A stretch of DNA of 21,775 nucleotides from an uncultured Bacteroidales bacterium. GTDB lineage: Bacteria; Bacteroidota; Bacteroidia; Bacteroidales; ML635J-15. The DNA lies in NCBI GenBank assembly GCA_905233405.1, contig CAJOEG010000002.1, positions 1-21,775 on the forward strand. The letters are read 5' to 3'. Positions 16,501 to 21,775 of the stretch are shown piece after piece (within the stretch, counting starts at the first letter, position 1; the number at the start of each line of letters is the position of its first letter). Below the pieces are notes generated by a model. It was not told the origin of the DNA and made no database searches. It worked only from the letters and a program-made list of their open reading frames with translations. The position numbers and the translations under genes are program-made.

Positions 16501-17179
16501 TGGTTGGGCAGAACTTTTCGAAGGAAATAGAGGATATGTAACTTCTACTGAAGGTATTCCATTCGGTCGAGATGGCGGTGCAGATGTGGCATCAGGTTCA
16601 TTGAACGCCAAGGACGTTAACCTTCTTCCTATCGAACTTGTTTCGTTCACCGCTTCCTGCAATGGCAATTCGGTTAATGTAGAGTGGGCAACCGCTTCCG
16701 AAAAGAACAACGACTACTTCATTCTTGAAAAGTCGTACGATGCTGTCAATTTCTCAGAAATAGCACGTATCGAAGGTGCTGGTAGTTCTATTGTTGAAAC
16801 TCGCTATTCATATACCGACAACGAAAACTACGGCGGTGAAATGTACTATCGTCTGCAACAGGTTGACTACGATGGCACTCGCACTACTTCTGAAATTATA
16901 GTTGCAAAGTGTGCCGACTACGAACTTGACCCGACGGTTACCGTATTCCCGAACCCGTTCAGAAGCGAAGTAACCCTTTCACTTGAAAACTTCGGCAACA
17001 AGCCTGCAACGGTAGAGGTATTCAATGTAATGGGTACGCTTGTTCGTACTGTTAACATCGATGCTACTGGCAACAACTACGAAACCGTACTCAACCTCGA
17101 AGAACTTTCGGCGGCTACTTATACCATCCGCATAAGTACAGCAGACTTCGTTGTGAACAAGAGAGTTGTAAAGCAATAG
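7574..17179 (+). CDS. Giant secreted GLUG-repeat surface protein with T9SS C-terminal sorting domain
   Basis: The 3201-residue protein starts with a signal peptide (MRKIFILICVFAQFLGIAKT, cleavage probably before Gln23-Gly24, after TYS). Six large modules follow, starting near residues 43, 500, 913, 1332, 1746 and 2180. Each has an opening L-x-x-F-R-x-A-V-N segment, a W-x-P-I-G motif, a G-L-F-G-Y motif, five or more GLUG-type G-G-I-x-G repeats, a Y-Y-D-x-Q-R-like end and an Ig-like domain of about 70 residues. After these come a W-x5-N-W module (Trp2757, Trp2763), an all-beta stretch, LPIELVSF (3018-3025) opening the domain often seen before sorting signals, and the sorting domain (VFPNPF at 3124-3129, basic end KRVVKQ). 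T9SS would carry it through the outer membrane and anchor or release it. An adhesin or matrix role is inferred. No catalytic motif is visible. A strong terminator lies at 17280-17313. Confidence 0.9.
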   Translation: MRKIFILICVFAQFLGIAKTYSQGAWDGASVDYSWYTGHESDPTYTISTANELAGLAWLVKDGGVTFAGKTINIGSDPANPVVIDLGGNTWTPIGYYASSSAIYPFRGSVNGNNCTIKNFRTSGSHRGLFGYVRSDTDEAGDDIVIQNINVEANISGTQYVGGICGYICGYSKKINDVYHYRRNARIQNCTFNGTISASSSDSYAGGIAGIAYYTVIDECATAGRVSGTSYVGGIAGDAYSGSSNVDYKPIVENCVNSALISGAGANVGGILGYAYYAIVRYNLNAGCIFGNSEYTGGIIGNVATKSTVVSYCLNVGTVKNGVSEYSSGSIVGRCGTDATSDATLTAMLNAITYCYSDSQLSPAYCVWGENRVDHYESRLTSEITGTSPTGLSGSDWASHWDFNDGYYPVPTSLASSNFAKLASAPIFLANDEIYNNVATDFTACQYVSWTSNNTSFIDIESDGSNADVTGMGRAELTATIGGLSKVIIIDNRDDSELPDPLTIENLDELKDFRDAINGVAPDYKGAFSFNGFAEYNFVITNNIDLNNEEWEPIGTSTHPFSGYINGGDYTISGLKITASEGYKGLFGYVQSGTIENLTVKGNLRGTTYLGGICGFINGTTTNPATIYNCHFIGDITTTSTSSAYVGGICGYAQVYTDISACSATGNVMSPNQKASYMGGIAGYFYGGGSTYTAGLNNCINLAEVSGNGYISGIAGCVSRYAEITNNLNAGNVYGKTTTVGGIIGSSANANVVYVTGNINAATVNSGASVIGTFTDTNYDVAPENNYYDSQRSSLEDSRAAGSTTSALVVLSLDGWTATDGYPLPEGFSNEDVKDVAKTIVAFSGSEIYNAVSTSFSLGTFSDALWESDDETIVSISGTTATVTGELGNVVLTVSKDETDYYKKVLISVAIDEDPLTIASYLDLVNFRDAVNAGLEGSYKGHANNNGFAGVNFKVTADIDMTDAENTWVAIGTATNPFRGNFDGGSEEGFKFTNMTINASGSYTGLFGYVYPLTTSSTIENIDLSGTITAKSYSGAIVGYAKGTNAERNVTIDNCHFNGSLAGGSYVGGICGYAGAYTDISNCTSAGTKITGSSTSVGGICGYSTGNATTTNKISGCASMSKNLRGTGNVGGIVGYAQNTDVSYSVNAAIVNANNAVVGGIAGNVLSGASLTECFNFITVYEIGYIYGANEGSDNITDCYYDSKFCVAGTANGTAKTTAEMIGLSLSSTNWTTGSGSYPKPKGIAERSETKVACAPITFTNSSEDNQNKNLPDSYNIYTTGGIEWTSPSDGTVITIGDGSVSMLTTTFSKIVMVAALDGWEKEIDLFNSVYGSLIEIHNYSELAAFRTAVNNGPSGEYNGVSATTGFAGKTVIITTDFSITANWTPIGTATYPFKGTFDGQGHTISNLRHTSSSTPRGLFGYIENAEIRNLNVNTGTYTTKATTYGGGIVGNSVNSTIEDCSFNGQIASTSTWIGGIVGKMVSTTVRRCVTAGTITSSASNYVGGICGHASYGESASVIEDCASNMDIFGVSSVGGIAGYISNSTIQRCINAGNVSGQTNNVGGIVGYETDDMAVVANNLNAGTVYTGGGVIGFKHPDATATNNYYDNQRSVDMHGIAEVGEDGDPSDTGATENATVDLIGTQGLFASGWTESTGMYPVPSAISSHDAAKLAAVPVLFGTQKYNLVRNNFTVGTITDLTWESNNTAYISISGSTATVDGTGYNTATLTATYNGWKKTVPVLNPTDENPLLISTLAELKNFRNAVNAGGSGSYKGVPNVAGFSGKDFKLTYSGDYDLNNEEWEPIGKSASYTFNGNLDGNDKNIINLSVTATDADYKGLFGYIIGGSIKNLNVKGDVAGKSYVGGICGYVKGANSDNYSAITNCTFTGNVTAATSYAGGMTGYNGNYTNIDTCRVAGTVTASTSYAGGITGTSVGTSSYRNAVASCTNAAKVSANTNYAGGIVGENSYSNVQYCNNGGDVSGSSYLTGGITGHNKSSATVIYCISTSYVNNGGAIIGHNEATATGNFYDKQRTSVKGISATDGTSADQSGKAVGLLTEAMTGETPSGISGDGWIPLHWTYVDGLYPISANLESDDFAVVTSIPIFLVGNWNNVTEANSPFTVGNPTGTAWSLVNNTGYITISAPDATVSQVSDLNSEILVATLNGNVSKKFYVCDFEEIPDMYIYTIAELKNFRDAVNNRGEGIYKGIINNDGYLGVTFILDPTETIDLTGENWIPIGSEQDKCFAGIFDGNNKEIQNLTITGYSNDFAGLFGYVNGGEIMDLTLTNVDIATSGSYAGAICGRIGGTAAAKYSPITNCTVDGTITSTNGTAGYVGGIAGYVNTYANIADCNANVNINAYSHAGGIAGYVNASKSDNNIIENCISSGSVTTSSTYAGGIVGYFKNDGLIYNCVNRGAVQASANAGGIAGRTDGADSGNLFCIVESCRNDNTVTTTASTSYAGGIVGYANTYVKIKKSANSGDVTAKKYTGGILGYSPSTISAKHNVISNCTNSAVITGTTYVGGIFGSSTYTDVSYNNNGGNVNGTTSTYVGGIAGLNPESTTLLCNLSTGTVMSSTVAENALVGTSSTGTITETYYDNQRMKPISENGVHTLQLVGTSPSALTGEGWTEENFVFSANMYPMPKGTETYPETQLAATPIILYGTEVYDSVFSAFAVGTENSVSWTSSDDHIEISGSSAGVTLKCTETADVELTASITDEVTLNKIANLKLARLKLSPIAGQAAPYNVWVSVAASDNNDWATPSNWMTYDDGRYTNATVSPASGSNIVLLKNDAQGENACVFVSPVIDGDISVGNIFVEEDVTFDLGGNSLVIAGNAATINGFIIGAVDFGEESGCDGEGYIDGPITKHGSSTFKFLTGHDGRFSAFEMTPAGDADVTVTYHSDNTGMLGGSMSGGLDHVSDIEYWHVVSNKTLASVRLYYGAGDHGIESAEIPHLEEDLRIAYSKGSEWINIGGEFVDGWAELFEGNRGYVTSTEGIPFGRDGGADVASGSLNAKDVNLLPIELVSFTASCNGNSVNVEWATASEKNNDYFILEKSYDAVNFSEIARIEGAGSSIVETRYSYTDNENYGGEMYYRLQQVDYDGTRTTSEIIVAKCADYELDPTVTVFPNPFRSEVTLSLENFGNKPATVEVFNVMGTLVRTVNIDATGNNYETVLNLEELSAATYTIRISTADFVVNKRVVKQ
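7699..15765 (+). repeat. Six tandem protein-level modules (GLUG domain plus Ig-like domain)
   Basis: Module starts are near 7699, 9070, 10311, 11568, 12808 and 14111, a period of about 1.24-1.37 kb. The modules are clearly homologous in protein but diverged in DNA, with no long identical stretches seen by eye. By hand count they hold 6, 5, 5, 5, 5 and 9 G-G-I/V-x-G units, about 35 in all. Each module closes with a variant of Y-Y-D-x-Q-R (NYYDSQR, CYYDSKF, NYYDNQR, NFYDKQR, TYYDNQR) before an Ig-like domain with a W-x-S-x-x-x-x-x-I core. The first module ends in the weaker CYSDSQL. Confidence 0.85.
16928..17176 (+). other. Type A T9SS sorting domain of the giant protein
   Basis: About 80 C-terminal residues carry the usual marks: D-P-T-V-T-V-F-P-N-P-F at the start, a V-E-V-F-N-V-M-G-T-L-V block in the middle, T-Y-T-I-R-I near the end and a basic tail (KRVVKQ). 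In T9SS substrates this domain directs outer-membrane passage and is usually cleaved by the sortase PorU. Confidence 0.88.
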
Positions 17180-17247
17180 TCTCCGCCCACTGAGCCTGTC
17201 GAAGTGAAGGTAACGAAAACCTCGGCTTCGACAAGCTCAGCCAGCGG
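17180..17247. repeat. Dispersed intergenic repeat, copy 2 (complete inverted repeat)
   Basis: It starts at the last base after the giant gene's stop. TCTCCGCCCACTG is followed by CTGAGCCTGTCGAAG (17190-17204), which pairs with CTTCGACAAGCTCAG (17226-17240) with one mismatch across a 21-base loop. It shares its first block and core with the copy at 5717-5772. There is no T-run, so it is not a terminator. Confidence 0.75.
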
Positions 17248-17256
17248 AATAATATC

Positions 17257-17280
17257 ACAGCCGATTTTCGTTGTGAACAA
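17257..17280 (+). other. Untranslated echo of the giant gene's 3' end
   Basis: This stretch repeats coding bases 17138-17160, which encode T-A-D-F-V-V-N-K in the sorting domain. The last 14 bases (TTCGTTGTGAACAA) are identical. The rest differs by two substitutions and one inserted T, which breaks the frame. The two copies are about 120 bases apart, with the end of the gene and the dispersed repeat between them. It is probably a remnant of recombination or of an earlier gene end. Confidence 0.6.
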
Positions 17281-17313
17281 AAAAAATCCGATGTCAGCAC
17301 ATCGGATTTTTTT
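17280..17313. terminator. Strong, probably bidirectional intrinsic terminator
   Basis: A 15-bp perfect stem (17280-17294 with 17299-17313) has the GC core CCGATG/CATCGG, a 4-base loop (CAGC), a 5' A-run and a 3' run of seven Ts. It would end the giant gene's transcript and insulate the next gene. Confidence 0.9.
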
Positions 17314-17412
17314 GTTAGTATCCCCATCCAGATGTGCGGAAATTCCAGTTATGTCTAACAGGCAGCAATGTTAAATAAAAGTTAAATTTCATGCATATAA
17401 CAGATAAATTTA

Positions 17413-17422
17413 CCCCCCCCCC
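17413..17422. repeat. C10 homopolymer tract upstream of the second giant gene
   Basis: Ten consecutive C residues sit in otherwise AT-rich DNA, 54 bases before the -33-like box at 17476 and 241 bases before the start codon. Seven-base arms flank it (ACAGATA near 17400 and TATCTGT at 17453-17459). The rest of the spacer 17314-17662 holds only the promoter, an untranslated leader of about 150 bases and the ribosome-binding site. No small gene was seen. Confidence 0.8.
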
Positions 17423-17475
17423 ACCATCATATCATAGCATTCGTATAGTATCTATCTGTCCACTAGGGCAGAAAC

Positions 17476-17506
17476 TTTCAAAAAAAGCTCGAAAATAATA
17501 CCTTTG
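17476..17506 (+). promoter_or_regulatory. Candidate promoter for the second giant gene
   Basis: TACCTTTG at 17499-17506 is a perfect -7 box. TTTC at 17476-17479, one base off TTTG, sits 19 bases upstream. The start near 17513 gives an unusually long leader of about 150 bases. Confidence 0.55.
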
Positions 17507-17647
17507 CACTCGATTAAAAATAGGTATGTAAAAGTGTTTAAAACTTTGATTTATAGGAAGATGTTGGTGTAGTAGAAGAGATGAAGGATGAAAGATATTG
17601 AAAGCAGGTTTTCTGCAAGTGTTAGTTTAAAAAGGGGAAATACAATA

Positions 17648-17655
17648 AGAAGGAG
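17648..17655 (+). promoter_or_regulatory. Shine-Dalgarno-like site deciding the start at 17663
   Basis: AGAAGGAG lies seven bases before the ATG. Such a strong site is unusual beside the other genes here, which lack one, and it supports this start. Confidence 0.65.
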
Positions 17656-17662
17656 TTTTTGT

Positions 17663-20600
17663 ATGGAAAATTTATTGAGGAAAATCGCCGTGCAAAGTAT
17701 GATTGCAATGGCGTTTGTTTTTTTATGTGCAGGGGCTTGGGCACAAGCAAAAGTTACGGTAGAAAGCGAGATTTCCAAGTCTGGTTCTCTGGTGTTGGAA
17801 GTGCAAGGCGTGGACGATGCTTCGGTGACTGCGACTCCTGTCGAGCGAATCTCGCCGAACGGCAAGCAGTTATATTGCGCCTACGACATCGACATCACAA
17901 AAAATGGTCGTGAGTGGCAGCCCGAACCCGAACAGCCTGCTATGGTTTCGATGGAAAACACAAACTTTGCCGATGGACAGTTGCTTGATATTTACCACGA
18001 AGGCGCAAACGGACTTGAGTTCGTAGCAACCGTGGCTTCCGAAAACGGCAAGATAACCTTCCCGGCGCATTCGTTCTCAGTTTACATAGTTGCCGCTGCC
18101 GGCGATTATGCCCGCTTGAAGGTGAACCTGCATCAGGCAGATGGCACAGTTGTGACGATATACGTAAAAAAGCAGGATATTACCGATGGTTATTTCAGCC
18201 GCATAGTCTACAATCCGGGTATGGCTACTGATAATCTGACTGACGGAGTGAAGTGCATGGGCTGGGTAGCCAGTGCCGACGGAAACTACACCGTAGCAGA
18301 TACCGTTAATGCCTTGTCGTTTGATGGCGTGCGCGATAGAATTAGAACACAACTGAACAATGGTGTGGCAGATGGTACAGAGTTGAACTTTTATGCTATG
18401 CTTTTCAAGTTGTACTCTGTGACATATTTGGGCGAGAACAATTCCGTTTATGAAACTGACGAACTGTTATACCGTGCAGATGCAGCCACTTCTCCTGCCA
18501 TATCCTATACGGTGAACGCAAACTACACTCCTGGCGAGAATTCGCGTAACTTCGAGGGCTGGAAGGTCAATTCCAATATAGATGGAAGCCATATTTCAGG
18601 ACATTCCGATAATGACCATAATTACACCAACCTTACTGATATCACTGTAACTGGCGATGTAGCCTTTAAGGCTCATGTTACCGAAGGATACTGGTTGATT
18701 TACCACGAGAACGGTCACGGTGCCACCTACAAGGCAGCCGACTTTGTCCATGCGGGAGATGTTACCGAGGTCCCAGAATTGGAAATGTTGCGAAACGGCT
18801 ATACTTTTCGGGGATGGTACACTGGCGCACCTGCTACTACAGGTGGAACTCCAACAGGATCCCAATTTTCTTTCGGTGCTCGTTTGGTGGAAAATACCCA
18901 TGTTTATGCAAACTGGGAACCGGTTGCTACGGCAAACTACACAGTCATAATTTGGAAACAGAACATTGAGTGCGATGGTTATGATTTCGCGGAGTCGATT
19001 AATCTTACAGGCAATACGAATACCCGAGTCGGAACAGTGGTGCCTAATGGTTCGGGCAATTCAAGATATGCCAGTGTTAATGGTGTTCGCAAAGAATACA
19101 CAGGCTTTTACCTCTCAGATTATGATACGAATGTAACCATTACTCCCGAAGGCAATGCTCTTGTCAATGTCTATTACGACAGAATAGAATATACGGTTAA
19201 GTTTATATATTATCGTCATTATAAGAAAAATAATAATGAGTATAACGAATATGCAAGAAATGGAGATGGAACCGAGTCGACTATGAGTGCTGCGTGGAGT
19301 CAAATCGGCAATAACAATAATCATCCTACTTGTACCTATGCTAACGCATCGTATTACACAAATGGGAATTATACTTATTATTATTATCCTATTACGGCTA
19401 AGTATGGACAAAGTATAGTGGATCAGTGGCCACGAGAGGATAAATTTCCGAATTTCACATATAATAATGAGACTTATTACCAAGTCAGTTGGATATTGAT
19501 GATTGGAGCTGCAGACAGAACCGCAACTAGTCGTTCTGTTAAAGGTATTATACCAACGATGGATGAGCATATTTTGGGTAAATTGACTAGTTCCGACGGC
19601 AATTATCTTGTGGCCAGATATGATAAGAGTTATTATAACTGGACCTACAATATATGGTTTCCTAAAGTTGCAGGTGAGGACTATAGTGGGATAGCAACTA
19701 CTACTCATAGTGGTTCGGAGTATTATTTGGCCTCTAGCATAGCAGCTAAGTCTGGAAAAAATTCTGCAGATGGACAACACCAGCCGTCGTTCCCTGGATA
19801 TGTTGTTGCATCACCAGAACCGGAAGTATATACTGACCTTGGTGATCGTAATTATAAGATGGATTACTATTATAGTCGAAATGCGTATGTAATAAATTAT
19901 ATGGACGGAGCCTACTTTAATGGAAATGATATAAATTTGACAGACTATATTCCTAACGGACGACCATATAGAGAAGTTTCCGATATTTCATATATGGACA
20001 ACATTTCTTCCTACGCAGATTATGTTCCTACAGCTCCTGCAGGTTTTATGTTTGAGGGTTGGTACACAGATGAACCTTGTACGCATCCTTACACTTTCAA
20101 CAGAATGCCTTCGGCTAATGTTACCGTATATGCCAAGTGGCGTCAGATACAGTATCGTGTTTTCCTGCATCCAAACGCCAATCCCGACATCATCCCCGAC
20201 CTTGATTGGGGAGCGTCCGATCAGGCATTGAATTTCCGTATCGCCTGCGGAAGCCATATCAGTACTCCTACTGGTGTAAGCGAGGAGCATGAGTTTGTGG
20301 GCTGGTACACCAACAGGGAATGTACGCAGGCTTTCAACGAAACTGCTGTTGTGCTGAATGAATCAACAGTAACAACTCCTTACGACAAAACTACCGACTT
20401 TACCGATCCTATGGACATATATGGCAATGGTGCAACATGGAATTCTGATGCTATAGGAAATGATGGTGAAGACCGTTTCTGGATTACCAAGAAGTTTGAT
20501 CTTTACGGCAAGTGGCGTGCAAAATTGCGTGGTGCCAATGGTATTACTGTGGTTTATGTCGACAATATGGAAACTCCAACGACTATTGATACAGCACGCT

Positions 20601-21775
20601 ATTATTATCAGGACAATGTGAAAGCTATAGCTCGCGATGCTATCCCGTCCAGAGATGCCAATAAGGAATTTTCGCACTGGGTATTGCAGAATTTCAATTC
20701 ATCGGATAGTGTATATGAAGATATCCCCGGTTCTCGCATCTTCCCTGGCGATTTATTCTCAGTGCTTAAGGATAATTCTAAAAGAGCTATTTTGGAATGG
20801 CACAATCCGGAAGATATAGAAGATTTATATTCAGGAATAGTTGACCCCAATAATTTAACTCCTCCAAACAATACGCACTCGGAGTATGGAGCCTCCTACA
20901 CGATTTATCTTCGTGCCGAGTATGTAGATGTTGAAACACCCGAACATACATTTGTAGAATGGTTCTGGAACGATGGTTCCAATACGGTTCAGATTGACGG
21001 CACAAGCACTAGTTCTCCAGATTTGGGTATCAATGTCGCAGTTAATCCTCCGGTACCTACCCGCACGGGCTACAATTTCAAGGGATGGTACAGGTCAAAC
21101 GAGTCGGGGGCAACTATCACCGAATGTAATCCAAACTTCTTGTTCTACAACGGTGCATTTTACAAGGAATCGACTTACACTAACGCCGCTGCAACTGTAG
21201 CTGCCGACAAATACGGTTCTCCCGAATATATGTACGCAATATGGGAGCCTATTGTTGACTTCACTTTTGGTGATCTTTGCCCTGGCGACCAAATTGTACT
21301 GCCAACTAAAAATTCGGCAAATGTGCTTATATCCGGTTCTTGGGAAGCAATTACGGGTGTTGTGTCGGGAGCAACATATACAGCTTCTGGCTTGAATGAT
21401 AATCTTACCTTCACTCCGGATCCTTCCACCTGTGCTCAGGAAACCGACTTTGATATCACAATAAACACTCCATCCGTTGGCACTTCGTACGACTATATAT
21501 GGAAGGGCGCTTCTGCTGATTGGAATATACCAACAAACTGGTATATTTACAACAATGGTTACTCTATTGCTACAGAGATGCCAACAACTGATCATAACAT
21601 TTACATCGGACCTTCGCAGTGCGTGAAGACAAACTGGCCGTCGCAGAGCAACGAGGCAAATGCCAAGAACATAACCATTGCAAGCGATGCTACGCTTACC
21701 GTTCCAGCCGGCAAGACCCTGAACATTGCAGGTAACCTTGACAATATTGGAGCGTTGGTTGCAAATGGAACTGTC
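17663..21775 (+). CDS. Giant secreted InlB-repeat (Listeria/Bacteroides repeat) surface protein, 3' end outside window
   Basis: The frame is open for 1371 codons to the edge. The signal peptide is MENLLRKIAVQSMIAMAFVF followed by LCAGAWA, with cleavage probably before Gln28. Residues 30-290 form an N-terminal region whose segment ending H-S-F-S-V-Y-I-V (near 135) recalls Gram-positive InlB-repeat proteins. InlB-type repeats end in W-x-x-x: GYTFRGWYTG (379) to NWEPV, GFMFEGWYTD (794) to KWRQI, EHEFVGWYTN (874) to KWRAK, and GYNFKGWYRS (1136) to IWEPI. Partial units lie near 296, 1006 and 1095. Residues 425-790 are Tyr- and Asn-rich. A W-x5-N-W module (Trp1287 onward) matches one in the preceding giant protein, so I expect more modules and a T9SS sorting domain beyond the edge. 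No enzyme motif is seen, and a surface or adhesion role is inferred. Confidence 0.87.
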   Translation, partial: MENLLRKIAVQSMIAMAFVFLCAGAWAQAKVTVESEISKSGSLVLEVQGVDDASVTATPVERISPNGKQLYCAYDIDITKNGREWQPEPEQPAMVSMENTNFADGQLLDIYHEGANGLEFVATVASENGKITFPAHSFSVYIVAAAGDYARLKVNLHQADGTVVTIYVKKQDITDGYFSRIVYNPGMATDNLTDGVKCMGWVASADGNYTVADTVNALSFDGVRDRIRTQLNNGVADGTELNFYAMLFKLYSVTYLGENNSVYETDELLYRADAATSPAISYTVNANYTPGENSRNFEGWKVNSNIDGSHISGHSDNDHNYTNLTDITVTGDVAFKAHVTEGYWLIYHENGHGATYKAADFVHAGDVTEVPELEMLRNGYTFRGWYTGAPATTGGTPTGSQFSFGARLVENTHVYANWEPVATANYTVIIWKQNIECDGYDFAESINLTGNTNTRVGTVVPNGSGNSRYASVNGVRKEYTGFYLSDYDTNVTITPEGNALVNVYYDRIEYTVKFIYYRHYKKNNNEYNEYARNGDGTESTMSAAWSQIGNNNNHPTCTYANASYYTNGNYTYYYYPITAKYGQSIVDQWPREDKFPNFTYNNETYYQVSWILMIGAADRTATSRSVKGIIPTMDEHILGKLTSSDGNYLVARYDKSYYNWTYNIWFPKVAGEDYSGIATTTHSGSEYYLASSIAAKSGKNSADGQHQPSFPGYVVASPEPEVYTDLGDRNYKMDYYYSRNAYVINYMDGAYFNGNDINLTDYIPNGRPYREVSDISYMDNISSYADYVPTAPAGFMFEGWYTDEPCTHPYTFNRMPSANVTVYAKWRQIQYRVFLHPNANPDIIPDLDWGASDQALNFRIACGSHISTPTGVSEEHEFVGWYTNRECTQAFNETAVVLNESTVTTPYDKTTDFTDPMDIYGNGATWNSDAIGNDGEDRFWITKKFDLYGKWRAKLRGANGITVVYVDNMETPTTIDTARYYYQDNVKAIARDAIPSRDANKEFSHWVLQNFNSSDSVYEDIPGSRIFPGDLFSVLKDNSKRAILEWHNPEDIEDLYSGIVDPNNLTPPNNTHSEYGASYTIYLRAEYVDVETPEHTFVEWFWNDGSNTVQIDGTSTSSPDLGINVAVNPPVPTRTGYNFKGWYRSNESGATITECNPNFLFYNGAFYKESTYTNAAATVAADKYGSPEYMYAIWEPIVDFTFGDLCPGDQIVLPTKNSANVLISGSWEAITGVVSGATYTASGLNDNLTFTPDPSTCAQETDFDITINTPSVGTSYDYIWKGASADWNIPTNWYIYNNGYSIATEMPTTDHNIYIGPSQCVKTNWPSQSNEANAKNITIASDATLTVPAGKTLNIAGNLDNIGALVANGTV

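Noticed and set aside
19115..19780. 221-codon minus-strand frame, rich in Ile, inside the second giant gene
   Set aside because: It arises from the complement of TAT/AAT-rich codons in the AT-rich island. It resembles a membrane protein only by composition, and the plus frame is continuous through it.

Overview
The window looks like chromosomal DNA of a Bacteroidetes member, probably order Bacteroidales (inference). Three independent signs support this. Several promoters match the Bacteroidetes consensus TTTG-N19-21-TAnnTTTG. A giant secreted protein ends in a type A sorting domain of the type IX secretion system (T9SS). The amidophosphoribosyltransferase-like protein belongs to the Bacteroidales branch that lacks the catalytic cysteine. 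No rRNA, tRNA, CRISPR array, transposase or phage gene was seen.

Left part (1-3960), minus strand: a nucleoside phosphorylase (start corrected to 3899), then a translationally overlapping pair of short chromate-transporter-family proteins, then a PurF-like protein with an intact PRPP loop and [4Fe-4S] cysteines but Ser in place of the glutaminase nucleophile. A 155-bp nested inverted repeat lies between the chromate pair and the PurF-like gene.

Middle part (3960-7470), plus strand: a divergent promoter region in which the two predicted transcripts overlap at their 5' ends, then a two-gene unit encoding a tandem universal stress protein and a membrane-anchored prohibitin/SPFH protein, a likely terminator, a spacer with a dispersed repeat, and a GT39/ArnT-type membrane glycosyltransferase.

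Right part (7500-21775), plus strand: two giant secreted proteins. The first has 3201 residues and six tandem modules, each made of a GLUG-repeat domain (probably beta-helical) plus a short Ig-like domain. After these come a W-x5-N-W module, a pre-sorting domain with the LPIELVSF motif, and the T9SS sorting domain. The second runs off the right edge (1371 residues visible). It carries Listeria/Bacteroides-type InlB repeats and, just before the edge, the same W-x5-N-W module as the first. Between them lie a second copy of the dispersed repeat, a short echo of the first gene's 3' end, a strong terminator, a C10 homopolymer tract and a promoter. I read this as a surface-adhesin or matrix-protein locus. 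The genes to its left are housekeeping or stress genes with no evident functional tie. I found no clear new defence or biosynthetic system. The most interesting signals are the modular giants, the C10 tract, the 3'-end echo and the cysteine-less PurF paralogue.
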